This document shows, piece after piece, positions 27,074 through 33,750 of a stretch of DNA of 44,863 nucleotides. Both the position numbers and the translations under genes were made by a program. The DNA is from a virus. The notes below the pieces were generated by a model. That model had not been told where the DNA came from. It ran no database searches and was given only the letters and a program-made list of their open reading frames with translations. The first letter of the stretch is position 1. Every line of letters starts with the position of its first letter. The stretch covers positions 1-44,863 of the IMG/VR virus record IMGVR_UViG_3300047547_000115; one strand, written 5' to 3'.

Positions 27074-27264
27074 AGCCAATATTCTAACTTTTAAAAAAAA
27101 AAAAAAATTTTAAACTATATAAAGGGATACCCCCCTGCTCCTCTGAGGCTCTGATATGCCTGGGGGAGGAAAATGAGGCGCACGCACGCACGCACGCACG
27201 AACAATTTATCGCTCCGCCAAGCATGAGCGAGGCATGGTAGGCAACAAACGAAAGGTTGAGGTT
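27074..27264. promoter_or_regulatory. AT-rich segment with A15 tract, possible promoter or origin
   Basis: TTTT-A15-TTTT at 27089-27111 is followed by CTATATAAAGGGATA and a C6 run. A TATAAA at 27118-27123 could be a -10 for the small genes that follow, but a -35 was not seen. The run of A could be an UP element or an unwinding site. A CGCA microsatellite closes the segment. Confidence 0.4.
27179..27200. repeat. CGCA microsatellite (inverted partner)
   Basis: Five CGCA units, the reverse complement of the TGCG tract at 26976-26997. Together they bracket the A15 segment and could form a cruciform or a long hairpin in RNA. Confidence 0.85.
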
Positions 27265-27267
27265 ATG
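27243..27267 (+). promoter_or_regulatory. Duplicated leader with ribosome site, copy 1
   Basis: The 25 bases ending at the ATG of 27265 contain ACAAACGAAAGGTTGAG. They match the bases before the ATG of 27519 except for one G/A change, and GAAAGG is the ribosome site. This match decides the start of both genes. Confidence 0.8.
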
Positions 27268-27471
27268 ATTGGCACAACGGACGAGAGAGAGATGCAGGCA
27301 AAGGCCAACGAGGCATGGGCGAGGTATAATGCCGTCCATGCAAGGTGGATGAATATGGTGGTGGATAGGCACAATCCGTCGTGGATTGCGTTGCAGTGTG
27401 AGTTGAAAACGGCACGGGCAGAATATATTGCAGCCTATCAAGCGTTGCATCCGACGTGGATTATTTTGTAG
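27265..27471 (+). CDS. Small early protein, 68 aa
   Basis: The start at 27265 rather than 27235 is supported by GAAAGG in a leader copied almost base for base ahead of the next gene. A single helical domain with many Ala, Glu and Trp (AKANEAWARYNAVHARWMNM ... ELKTARAEYIAAYQAL). No recognised family. The stop runs into a (GA)8 tract. Confidence 0.6.
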   Translation: MIGTTDEREMQAKANEAWARYNAVHARWMNMVVDRHNPSWIALQCELKTARAEYIAAYQALHPTWIIL

Positions 27472-27486
27472 AGAGAGAGAGAGAGA
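27471..27486 (+). repeat. (GA)8 microsatellite
   Basis: Begins at the last base of a TAG stop and runs 16 bases. A shorter (GA)6 tract at 28511-28522 lies just before another small gene, where it acts as a purine-rich ribosome site. Such tracts change length easily. Confidence 0.75.
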
Positions 27487-27496
27487 AAAACGGAAA

Positions 27497-27521
27497 CAAC
27501 AAACGAAAGGTTGAGATTATG
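27497..27521 (+). promoter_or_regulatory. Duplicated leader with ribosome site, copy 2
   Basis: Second copy of the leader ending at the ATG of 27519, 24 of 25 bases the same as copy 1. The proteins that follow are unrelated, so only the leader was copied. Confidence 0.8.
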
Positions 27522-27722
27522 TATGCTAGTGTTAACTTCAAATCCAAGAAAGCATTCCGCGAGGCGGTCGCAGCGGGAAAGCGTATTACCATCTATGCGC
27601 CAGGAATGGGCAGCCCGGTCGACAATGGACGCGACTTCGTCGAAGGTCCATGGTTTCCTGAACCGCATAAGTGGTATGCGCAGGTAGAAATGAAAGACGG
27701 TGTGGTGGTGAAAGTGAAGTAA
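27519..27722 (+). CDS. Small conserved-looking phage protein, 67 aa
   Basis: The start is fixed by the duplicated GAAAGG leader. The sequence (NFKSKKAFREAVAAGKRITIYAPG ... FVEGPWFPEPHKWYAQVEMKDGVV) has the look of a small phage and bacterial family of unknown function with the EGPxxPxPHxWYA signature; this is recalled, not searched. A compact alpha-beta protein, no membrane segment. Confidence 0.7.
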   Translation: MYASVNFKSKKAFREAVAAGKRITIYAPGMGSPVDNGRDFVEGPWFPEPHKWYAQVEMKDGVVVKVK

Positions 27723-27723
27723 C

Positions 27724-27930
27724 ATGAAAGAAAAACAACAAATGTGGCCGGTGTTGCCAACATTCCGCCAAGCAATCGAGAGAATTGAACCTAGGGCAAA
27801 AGAAGCACCAGAAAGTTTTTTGCATCAGTTTCTTTTATTATGTTTGGACGCAAAGGCTGTAGGCTTACTTGGCCCAAAAGAAACACGATTGCTTGTTGAC
27901 GCCTACCAAGCGTGGTTACGGCTGAATTAG
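27724..27930 (+). CDS. Small early protein, 68 aa
   Basis: It begins 1 base after the stop of the preceding gene. Helical throughout with a Leu-rich centre (SFLHQFLLLCLDAKAVGLLGPKETRLLVDAYQAWL). Function unknown. A palindrome copy starts 3 bases after its stop. Confidence 0.6.
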   Translation: MKEKQQMWPVLPTFRQAIERIEPRAKEAPESFLHQFLLLCLDAKAVGLLGPKETRLLVDAYQAWLRLN

Positions 27931-27933
27931 TAA

Positions 27934-27950
27934 TGCCCAAAATTTGGGCA
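27934..27950. repeat. Palindromic element copy 4
   Basis: TGCCCAAAATTTGGGCA, perfect arms. It starts 3 bases after the stop of the 68-residue gene (27724-27930) and is followed by TAAC. Confidence 0.9.
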
Positions 27951-28097
27951 TAACGAGAGAAAAGGAATAAACTGCATGGTAGAGCCTAGCAGAAAGCATG
28001 CCAAGAGGCGAGCAGGGGAGCAAATAATTTCAGAATATTCCCTTGCGCCCTTCGCCAAGCCATGCTAGGCTTTCCATGCGGCCCAGAAAGGGCTTTT

Positions 28098-28508
28098 ATG
28101 CAAACAACTTTTTCACAACCAGAATTCGCCACGCACAGGCGCGAAATGGCAGTCAATCGTCGGGATGAGTTGCTCATCGAGTTTTGCGAACGGCACAAAC
28201 TCTGCATTCGCCGGTTGGCTACCTGGCGGATGCTACCGCCAGATGGACAGGTCGCCGGATACATCAACGGCTTCCCGCAGTCCTATGGTATTCTACGTGC
28301 AACCGGCAATGGTCTTTGCATCATTGAACGCCAGGACGGGACCTTGTTCGAGGGCCATCTGGACTGGTTCATCCGCAGTCGCGAAGCGGCTGAGAAGTCT
28401 TTGCACAAGAAACCCGACAGCGACAACGGAAGTGAGAAACCCGCCAAGGCACGACGAAGCCGATTAACGGCAGAACAGCAAGCACTGCTGGCACAGATTT
28501 GTGAATGA
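28098..28508 (+). CDS. Hypothetical early protein, 136 aa
   Basis: The start at 28098 is chosen because AGAAAGGG ends 5 bases before it; the frame is open from 28062. The middle is a folded domain with RRLATWRMLPPDGQVAGYINGFPQSYGIL and an ERQDGTLFEGHLDWFIRSRE beta segment. The C-terminus is basic (KARRSRLTAEQQ). No family recognised. Confidence 0.6.
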   Translation: MQTTFSQPEFATHRREMAVNRRDELLIEFCERHKLCIRRLATWRMLPPDGQVAGYINGFPQSYGILRATGNGLCIIERQDGTLFEGHLDWFIRSREAAEKSLHKKPDSDNGSEKPAKARRSRLTAEQQALLAQICE

Positions 28509-28526
28509 GGGAGAGAGAGAGAAAGT

Positions 28527-28682
28527 ATGAACAACAACACCAAAGCGAAATTCAAACAACTCCGCAAGGTCGATCGTCGTGCGCTACAGGCACCACGGAA
28601 GTCGCGTGTCGGCAAAGTCGGACGTTGCTCATCTAAATTTTCGGCGGATACGACCGCCAAAACAAGTCAGGGTGGCTTGTAA
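28527..28682 (+). CDS. Very small basic protein, 51 aa
   Basis: An ATG preceded by a purine-rich (GA)6-AAG site opens a 51-codon frame ending in TAA. About a quarter of the residues are Lys or Arg (FKQLRKVDRRALQAPRKSRVGK), so nucleic-acid binding is a guess. It fills the gap between two other genes. Short length keeps confidence moderate. Confidence 0.45.
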   Translation: MNNNTKAKFKQLRKVDRRALQAPRKSRVGKVGRCSSKFSADTTAKTSQGGL

Positions 28683-28698
28683 TCCATCCTACGGTGTC

Positions 28699-28728
28699 GT
28701 GTAAAGCACCGATGTTAAATCTTTACAC
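28699..28728 (+). promoter_or_regulatory. Inverted repeat upstream of the 214-residue gene
   Basis: Perfect 8-base arms GTGTAAAG / CTTTACAC around 14 bases, then A6. The right arm ends 15 bases before the ATG at 28744. It could be an operator or a hairpin in the leader. Confidence 0.45.
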
Positions 28729-28743
28729 AAAAAACGAACATAT

Positions 28744-29388
28744 ATGATTGAAACAATAAGGGAATCCCTTGGATTCAAGGTGCCAGTGCTGTGGTATGCC
28801 TCTGTCGACGAAGCAGACAAGGCGGCAGGTCGCGTTGGTGCTGTGCTGGACGAATGCAACCTCAACCTCACCTACCGAGGCACGAACGTTGAGGCACGTC
28901 AGCGCATTTGCGACGTGGTTGAGAAAGCGTCCAAGATTGCCCGTAAGACCAAACCGGTGCTCAAGGACGGTAAACCCCTCGTTAAAGACGGTGAAGCCGT
29001 GACCGAATACGACGAGACAGAGCAGGTCTACGTCGACCGTGCGATGGCGACAGCCAAACTCACCGTCGAAGCTTTACAGGCTGAGGTGACTAAAGCCTGC
29101 AAGGGTGGGTTCAAAGAGGAAGACGGCGAGGAAGTTAAACCCCTCGCTGTGGACATCAAGGAGCGTGAACGCAAGCCGACAGCACCGAAAAAGCTGGCCG
29201 ACTCGTTCCTGGAAGGTGCGAAGAAACTGTTGGCAGACGCCACCAAGCTCGCTGCGTTTGGCAAGGCTTATACCAGCCTGCTCAAGAAGCCCTTGGCGTC
29301 AACCACCGACCCTGTCGCCATCGGCTGGGCGTTGAAGGAGTTGATTGCCGCACGTCAAGCGGCTGAAATGGCCAAGATTACTGGCTAA
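28744..29388 (+). CDS. Hypothetical early protein, 214 aa
   Basis: Mostly helical and charged. The N-terminal half has GFKVPVLWYASVDEADKAAGRV. A Lys-rich linker (residues ~70-85) repeats KDGKPLVKDGEAV. The C-terminus is Ala/Lys-rich (KKLADSFLEGAKKLLADATKLAAFGKAY). Its codons are richer in G and C than those of the genes after it. Followed at once by a strong terminator hairpin, so it probably ends a transcript. Function unknown. Confidence 0.75.
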   Translation: MIETIRESLGFKVPVLWYASVDEADKAAGRVGAVLDECNLNLTYRGTNVEARQRICDVVEKASKIARKTKPVLKDGKPLVKDGEAVTEYDETEQVYVDRAMATAKLTVEALQAEVTKACKGGFKEEDGEEVKPLAVDIKERERKPTAPKKLADSFLEGAKKLLADATKLAAFGKAYTSLLKKPLASTTDPVAIGWALKELIAARQAAEMAKITG

Positions 29389-29393
29389 ACCAA

Positions 29394-29420
29394 TGCGGGT
29401 GGACGTTAGGTCCACCCGCA
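29394..29420 (+). terminator. Strong stem-loop terminator
   Basis: Perfect 11-base stem TGCGGGTGGAC / GTCCACCCGCA with loop GTTAG, 5 bases after the stop of the 214-residue gene. The following CCGTTTATCC is only weakly T-rich, so termination may be partial. Confidence 0.75.
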
Positions 29421-29442
29421 CCGTTTATCCTGTATGTATTTC

Positions 29443-29521
29443 GCCACCATCACGTTAGCAACTGTCCGTCATACACAGCAAGTTACTGACCTTTCTTGCT
29501 TCATTGCAGCTTGATGGTGGT
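29443..29521 (+). ncRNA. Candidate structured RNA element between terminator and next gene
   Basis: Outer stem GCCACCATCA (29443-29452) pairs with TGATGGTGGT (29512-29521), followed by TTTAATC. Inside are nested pairs GCAA/TTGC (29458-29461 with 29504-29507) and AGCAAG/CTTGCT (29477-29482 with 29495-29500) with a 12-base loop. This could be a small RNA with its own terminator or a leader regulating the gene at 29545. No known class recognised. Confidence 0.35.
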
Positions 29522-29544
29522 TTTAATCTTAACTAACCAATCCT

Positions 29545-29988
29545 ATGAACGACCACGTGGCGGAAAAACAGACGCTAGGGAATAGTGACGACGCATGCGT
29601 CACACCCCGAGACATGAGTGCATTGTGTCATGCAGGTGGAAACCCTGCCGTGGTCCTCTCTTGCAAAGAATGCGGGGGTGAGGTTGACCTTAACTATATA
29701 GGAAAGGTGCGTGAGAAACTCGAAACCAACCAAATATGTTACGTTTGCAACTTTTGGCTGGAAATAATCGAAGCTAAAAACGAACTATACCGTGTGTTCA
29801 TTGACGGCAAAGCCTATGTTATAGGTGAATTCTACCACAGACTTTCTCCTTTTTGTGGGTTTAATGGCAACAAATACAGAATAAAGATAAACAACAAAGC
29901 CATAATCACCACAAAAAACTTATGGTTCAACGGATACATCCCGGATAGATTTCGTTCCCGGTTGCCTAACAACGCGGAGTTTATATGA
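29545..29988 (+). CDS. Zinc-ribbon-like hypothetical protein, 147 aa
   Basis: Two CxxC pairs (SCKECGG and CYVCNFW, about residues 40-68) form a probable zinc ribbon. The C-terminal half is a beta-rich domain (YRVFIDGKAYVIGEFYHRL ... YRIKINNKAIITTKNLWFNG). It may bind nucleic acid; no family recognised. Ends with an ATGA overlap into the next gene. Confidence 0.65.
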   Translation: MNDHVAEKQTLGNSDDACVTPRDMSALCHAGGNPAVVLSCKECGGEVDLNYIGKVREKLETNQICYVCNFWLEIIEAKNELYRVFIDGKAYVIGEFYHRLSPFCGFNGNKYRIKINNKAIITTKNLWFNGYIPDRFRSRLPNNAEFI

Positions 29989-30194
29989 TATGTGAATGTA
30001 ACAATTGTAGTGAGTGTGAAAAAGCATATAACAACTATCTAACAGAACTAGCCAATCATTGCACTAGTGTGCAACCAGATAAAAACTTTCGCCAAATGAT
30101 GTTAGATAAATACGGGCAACATATTGAAAATAGAGCACAAAAAGCAAAAAACAAATTACTTAAAAATGAAACTAACCCAACAACAATGTGTTGA
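29985..30194 (+). CDS. Cys-rich small protein, 69 aa
   Basis: It starts in an ATGA overlap. N-terminal CECNNCSEC is a four-Cys cluster that could bind a metal. The rest is a Lys/Asn-rich helix. The last 29 bases are shared with the following gene in another frame. No known family. Confidence 0.55.
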   Translation: MICECNNCSECEKAYNNYLTELANHCTSVQPDKNFRQMMLDKYGQHIENRAQKAKNKLLKNETNPTTMC

Positions 30195-30366
30195 CCTGAG
30201 CCAACTCGCACACAAAGAGTTCCAACGGGACCTTGGTTCCCACGTAGCGCCATATACAAAACCTTCTCCCTGGGAAGATTTGTCCTACGAAGAAAAGCTT
30301 TGTTGGCAACGTGCAGTGGCTGCTGTAATCGCTAACCTTCCTCCATATGTCACCCCAGTTAAGTGA
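30166..30366 (+). CDS. Small early protein, 66 aa
   Basis: The frame is open from 30124, but ATG 30166 is chosen because it gives a normal start (MKLTQQQCVDLSQLAHKEF) and less overlap. A soluble, helical protein with PWEDLSYEEKLCWQRAVAAVIANL. It overlaps its neighbours by 29 and 20 bases. This compact arrangement suggests an old cotranslated group. Confidence 0.6.
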   Translation: MKLTQQQCVDLSQLAHKEFQRDLGSHVAPYTKPSPWEDLSYEEKLCWQRAVAAVIANLPPYVTPVK

Positions 30367-30865
30367 AAAAGCGTTTCGCACCTACGAAGGTGTCATCGCA
30401 AAGGTGGTAGAAGCCTACCCAAATGTGGTATCACTCCAACCGTCCATCCAAGGTGTCGCGGCGACAACCTTTGTTGCCCGCCTGCGTGACGCAATGAAAT
30501 CCTTCCATGAATATGCGTGGACGTCTGACATCAACCACAGAGTCTTTTGCGGAGTATACATCAACATCATCGTAACCTTTGGCAAAGACGGTTATGTACT
30601 TGTCGGCCCTCGTTCGTCCATCTCCGCCATGCGGTCTCCAGCGCAAACCCAACCCTCTGTAACCGTCCACACATCCGACGATGGTCTACACATCGCCATT
30701 AACCCCACATTCACCCCCGAATGTCTTGCCTTCCTCGCACATAACCGTGCTCTTGCTCGTCCGTTAATAATCTCTGGGTTGGCTCCTGAAAAAGCCGATG
30801 AACTATCCACACATTTTGACATCTTGTTGGAACCACACTCCGGCGGGTGTTATACACTATCATGA
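30347..30865 (+). CDS. Hypothetical early protein, 172 aa
   Basis: An alpha/beta protein: an N-terminal helix (EKAFRTYEGVIAKVVEAY), a central VARLRDAMKSFHEYAW helix, strands VYINIIVTFGKDGYVLVG, then a C-terminal FLAHNRALARPLIISGLAPEKA. No recognised motif. ATGA-linked to the next gene. Confidence 0.65.
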   Translation: MSPQLSEKAFRTYEGVIAKVVEAYPNVVSLQPSIQGVAATTFVARLRDAMKSFHEYAWTSDINHRVFCGVYINIIVTFGKDGYVLVGPRSSISAMRSPAQTQPSVTVHTSDDGLHIAINPTFTPECLAFLAHNRALARPLIISGLAPEKADELSTHFDILLEPHSGGCYTLS

Positions 30866-31293
30866 ACACACAAAATGCTTATCACGACCCATTTCGTGAA
30901 ATATCGGTTGACGATAAAGTTAAGATAAACGTAACCATTGACAAGAACACATACAACGCCATCAAGTGCCCTCGAATGGAACATGGAACCATTCAGATCA
31001 CCCTAGCGTTGTTGTTGAAAAAGCTCCAACAATCCTTGGCGGAACATAACATCACCACCTATTCAGACAAAGAACAGTATGAACACTTCCTTGCCACTTG
31101 CTCCATCCAGTCATGCCCAAAATTTGGGCACGACCGAGGAACCATTGAATCTAATCCAGTTGCAAAAACCAATGCACCTAATGTCGGAGGAAGAACTTCG
31201 TCAGCGTGTGATGGAACTCCGCCAGCTACGCACAGCAGCACAGACACTCAGAGCAAAGCTATCAGTGGACGAAAAGGAAGAAAAGGAGACTAG
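30862..31293 (+). CDS. Hypothetical protein, 143 aa, with possible extended tail
   Basis: It begins at ATG 30862 in an ATGA overlap. The first ~85 residues (VDDKVKINVTIDKNTYNAIKC ... LALLLKKLQQSL) look like a folded ribbon-helix-like protein. After a palindrome copy at 31114-31130 the remainder is Ser/Thr/Gly-rich and low in complexity, as though the frame continued past its original end. The tail overlaps the following gene. Confidence 0.6.
   Translation: MNTQNAYHDPFREISVDDKVKINVTIDKNTYNAIKCPRMEHGTIQITLALLLKKLQQSLAEHNITTYSDKEQYEHFLATCSIQSCPKFGHDRGTIESNPVAKTNAPNVGGRTSSACDGTPPATHSSTDTQSKAISGRKGRKGD
31114..31130. repeat. Palindromic element copy 5 (coding)
   Basis: TGCCCAAAATTTGGGCA with GTCA before and CGAC after, so symmetry extends to about 25 bases with one mismatch. 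It lies in the 143-residue gene, just upstream of the overlapping 53-residue gene. Confidence 0.9.
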
Positions 31294-31342
31294 GACGGAG
31301 AAACAAATCGCAGCGGTGGATTCGTTCTTGAATTCGTTATGA
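31181..31342 (+). CDS. Small coiled-coil protein, 53 aa
   Basis: The segment MSEEELRQRVMELRQLRTAAQTLRAKL has the sequence style of small phage proteins with an LRxLRxxxQTLRAxL signature (recalled). The start could be 31172 or 31181. It overlaps the 143-residue gene by 113 bases, so one of the two overlapping ends may be non-functional. It is ATGA-linked to the RlpA-like gene. Confidence 0.5.
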   Translation: MSEEELRQRVMELRQLRTAAQTLRAKLSVDEKEEKETRTEKQIAAVDSFLNSL

Positions 31343-31653
31343 GGACGATTTCCTTGTTGTTTACCTGTCTATCCATCTCGGCTGAAACCGCCTCATGGTA
31401 TGGCCAAGAATGTACTGGGCGGTTGATGGCTAATGGCAAACCATTCAACCCAAACGCACTTACTTGTGCTAGTTGGTGTTACCCACTGGGCACTCGACTC
31501 CGAGTATCCCATGGAACAAACACAATCACAGTTGTGGTGACTGATCGTGGTCCAACCCGGCGATTACACCGAGACATTGACCTGAGTCGGGCAGCTTTTG
31601 AAAAGCTAGCAAACCTTAAACAAGGACTGATAACAATTACAATAAAACCATAA
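31339..31653 (+). CDS. RlpA-like double-psi beta-barrel protein (candidate lytic transglycosylase), 104 aa
   Basis: The short hydrophobic start (MRTISLLFTCLSISAETA) looks like a signal peptide. The rest fits the RlpA double-psi barrel almost end to end: ASWYGQECTGRLMANGKPFNP (18-38), YPLGTRLRVSH, VVVTDRGP (65-72) with the conserved Asp69, and RDIDLSRAAFEKLAN (78-92). RlpA cleaves naked glycan strands in peptidoglycan in some bacteria. Four Cys at 10, 25, 43 and 47 may pair. It is the only wall-active domain recognised here, yet it sits in the early unit. Confidence 0.85.
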   Translation: MRTISLLFTCLSISAETASWYGQECTGRLMANGKPFNPNALTCASWCYPLGTRLRVSHGTNTITVVVTDRGPTRRLHRDIDLSRAAFEKLANLKQGLITITIKP

Positions 31654-31664
31654 AATGCCGGATT

Positions 31665-32216
31665 ATGAATACTGAAAAATACGATTCAACTGATGATACT
31701 TTGAAGCACATTTTACAAGTGCGGCAACTGCTTTACATCATGCAAAATAAGCTTGAAGAACGCGGGTTCAAGCATGACCAATCAAAACTAAAACAGCCGG
31801 AAAAAGAAATCTTCGACGAGATGACACCAAAGTTGAAGGCTTTGACCTACGGAAGTCCTGAATACAAAGCATCACTCTCCGAACTTGGGGTTGCGCTGAA
31901 ACACCACTATGAAAACAATTCTCATCACCCGGAGCATCACAAGAGTTACGAGTGTAACATCTGCTTTCACAGTGTTGTAAAAACTCTACCTAATGTTTGT
32001 CCTAAGTGCGGCAATCCGCAATTTACAGAGGGTTTTGATGTTGCCGGGATGACGTTGCTGGATTTGGTGGAGATGTTCTGTGATTGGAAAGCTGCCACGG
32101 AACGCCACGCAGATGGCGACTTTGGAAAAAGCATCACCATTAACTCAAAGCGGTTTAAGCTTTCAGATCAATTGTCATCAATTATCCACAACACAAAGCT
32201 CGAATTAGGGTGGTAA
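31665..32216 (+). CDS. DUF5662-like protein with inserted zinc ribbon, 183 aa
   Basis: The family signature is clear: HDQSK (37-41), HHYENNSHHPEH (80-91), LVEMFCDWKAATERHADGDFGKS (134-156). Its His/Asp pattern suggests a metal-dependent enzyme, but the reaction is unknown. Between the two halves lies a ribbon with C97, C100, C112 and C115 (CNICFHS ... CPKCGN), which looks like an insertion. Confidence 0.75.
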   Translation: MNTEKYDSTDDTLKHILQVRQLLYIMQNKLEERGFKHDQSKLKQPEKEIFDEMTPKLKALTYGSPEYKASLSELGVALKHHYENNSHHPEHHKSYECNICFHSVVKTLPNVCPKCGNPQFTEGFDVAGMTLLDLVEMFCDWKAATERHADGDFGKSITINSKRFKLSDQLSSIIHNTKLELGW

Positions 32217-32234
32217 ATAAATCAAAAACACACA

Positions 32235-32528
32235 ATGAAAACCGCCCAAGAATTCAAAGAATTTTTCTCCGCGATACCGGAGGAGAAATGGTTCATTGGA
32301 TATTTTGTATCAGACAAAGACCCTAACATGTGTTGCGCCTTAGGCCATCTAGGACATCGCTTCGACAAAGCCACTAACAATAGTAAACTTTTTCTTATCC
32401 TTTGCAATAAAGTAAAAGTTGATTCAGTGACAGAAGTAAATGATAAATCTTCCAAGTCTTTTCCGCAACCCACACCCAAACAACGCATCCTTGCGTTGTG
32501 TGACAAGATGATTGCCGCTGGGTTATGA
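32235..32528 (+). CDS. Hypothetical early protein, 97 aa
   Basis: N-terminal KTAQEFKEFFSAIPEEKWFIGYF followed by CCALGHLGHRF resembles small phage proteins of the type 'IPExxW ... CALGHxG' (recalled). Function unknown. Soluble, helical C-terminus (PTPKQRILALCDKMIAAG). Confidence 0.65.
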   Translation: MKTAQEFKEFFSAIPEEKWFIGYFVSDKDPNMCCALGHLGHRFDKATNNSKLFLILCNKVKVDSVTEVNDKSSKSFPQPTPKQRILALCDKMIAAGL

Positions 32529-32638
32529 AAACAAAATGCAAAAGATGCAATGCTTACGGATAAAGAATTTTATAAACAGCTACATACAAAATAAACGAAC
32601 AATACATGATAAAACAACAAAACACCTAAACAAACACA

Positions 32639-33550
32639 ATGAACACACTATACATTGACAACTCGTTCCTAGAACTCCTTCAAACCTGTCCCAGAGCATT
32701 GGACTATAACCGTCTCCGTAAACGCACACTGGCCGGAGCAAAACCCGCACTTAACTTCGGCACCTCAGGTCACAAAGCCCTGGAACATCGTTACAAGGCT
32801 TGCCTTAACCAAGCCGTTTCTCCTCAGGTCGAAGACGAACAAATTCGTATTCTCGAAACCTTCTTTGCGACCAACCCACCGCCAGAGGACGAATACCGCA
32901 ATCTCAACTGGGCAATCGAATTGTTTGTCAAAAAATATAACAAACACTACTCCTCAGAACCATTTTCCGTTCTCCTTGACGAGAATCAAAAACCTCTTGT
33001 CGAACTCCCCTTCACCGTCCCTTTGGCTACCATAGGTGACGTCTCCGTCATCTACATGGGACGTATTGACCTTCCCGTCCTATGGGATGATCAGGTGTTC
33101 ATCCTCGACCATAAAACCACATCCATGCTCGGTCAAGGTTTCTGGGATGACCTTCGCGTGTCCCCACAACAAATCGGCTACGCTTGGGCGTTTTGGAAAC
33201 TCACCGGACGATGTCCTGCTGGGTTCTGTGTCAACGCAATACGGACAAAACAAGCCCCGGTGAAACCCAAAAACGGTATTGATGCCTGGTGGTCGGAATG
33301 TTACGAACGTTCAAAGGAGTTTTTATCTATCGATCAATACAACGAATGGGAAGAAAACCTGATTAAATTGGTCGAAGAGTATTTATTTCATGAAAACAAA
33401 TCGTATTTTCCTATGAAGAAAAAGTGGTGTTGTGGCAAATACGGACGTTGTCAATACTATGAAGTCTGCACTACTAACCGCGAATCCCGCGACATGATGT
33501 TGCAGTCGTCTATGTATGTGGACAACGATTGGTCTCCATTAAACCCATGA
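32639..33550 (+). CDS. Cas4/RecB-type PD-(D/E)XK nuclease with probable Fe-S cluster, 303 aa
   Basis: Nuclease motifs in order: GTSGHKALEH with H45, MGRIDLP with D144, ILDHKTT with D157 and K159, and QQIGYAWA with Q178/Y181. Cys17 plus C264/C265, C271 and C277 at the C-terminus match the iron-sulphur clasp of Cas4/AddB nucleases. It would process DNA ends. The nearby Sak4-like ATPase and ssDNA-binding-like protein suggest recombination rather than CRISPR; no array was seen. Confidence 0.85.
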   Translation: MNTLYIDNSFLELLQTCPRALDYNRLRKRTLAGAKPALNFGTSGHKALEHRYKACLNQAVSPQVEDEQIRILETFFATNPPPEDEYRNLNWAIELFVKKYNKHYSSEPFSVLLDENQKPLVELPFTVPLATIGDVSVIYMGRIDLPVLWDDQVFILDHKTTSMLGQGFWDDLRVSPQQIGYAWAFWKLTGRCPAGFCVNAIRTKQAPVKPKNGIDAWWSECYERSKEFLSIDQYNEWEENLIKLVEEYLFHENKSYFPMKKKWCCGKYGRCQYYEVCTTNRESRDMMLQSSMYVDNDWSPLNP

Positions 33551-33750
33551 GAGAAAACCAAATGCGTTGTGTTCTATGCAAAGTCATTTTGCTGGAATTA
33601 ACAACCCACGGTATGTGTGAACTTTGTGACGAACGTGTCCAATCAACTTATAAAGCATATGACCAAAGAACAGGAGCAAGTGAAACAGTTCATGAAGACG
33701 GCGAGACAAGACTGTCCAGACGTTCTGACATTTCCCAGTCTGGCAGTTAG
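33547..33750 (+). CDS. Small zinc-finger-like protein, 67 aa
   Basis: Starts in an ATGA overlap with the nuclease gene. CVLC and CELC pairs about 20 residues apart suggest a treble-clef or ribbon zinc site; the C-terminus is polar. It overlaps the MazG-like gene by 92 bases in another frame. Function unknown. Confidence 0.55.
   Translation: MRENQMRCVLCKVILLELTTHGMCELCDERVQSTYKAYDQRTGASETVHEDGETRLSRRSDISQSGS

Noticed and set aside
27115-27450. Minus-strand frame of 111 residues
   Set aside because: Antisense to the 68-residue gene that has a good ribosome site; His/Cys/Leu-rich composition is typical of a shadow.
27951-28097. Gene or RNA in the gap after palindrome copy 4
   Set aside because: No frame with a ribosome site and no clear stem apart from the palindrome.
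32525-32563. 12-codon frame with CKRC after the 97-residue gene, starting in an ATGA overlap
   Set aside because: Too short to call a gene. It may be a remnant of a zinc-binding protein; the rest of 32564-32638 is A-rich and shows nothing else.
32639-33550. CRISPR adaptation role for the Cas4-like nuclease
   Set aside because: No CRISPR array, cas1 or cas2 in the window; recombination neighbours explain it better.
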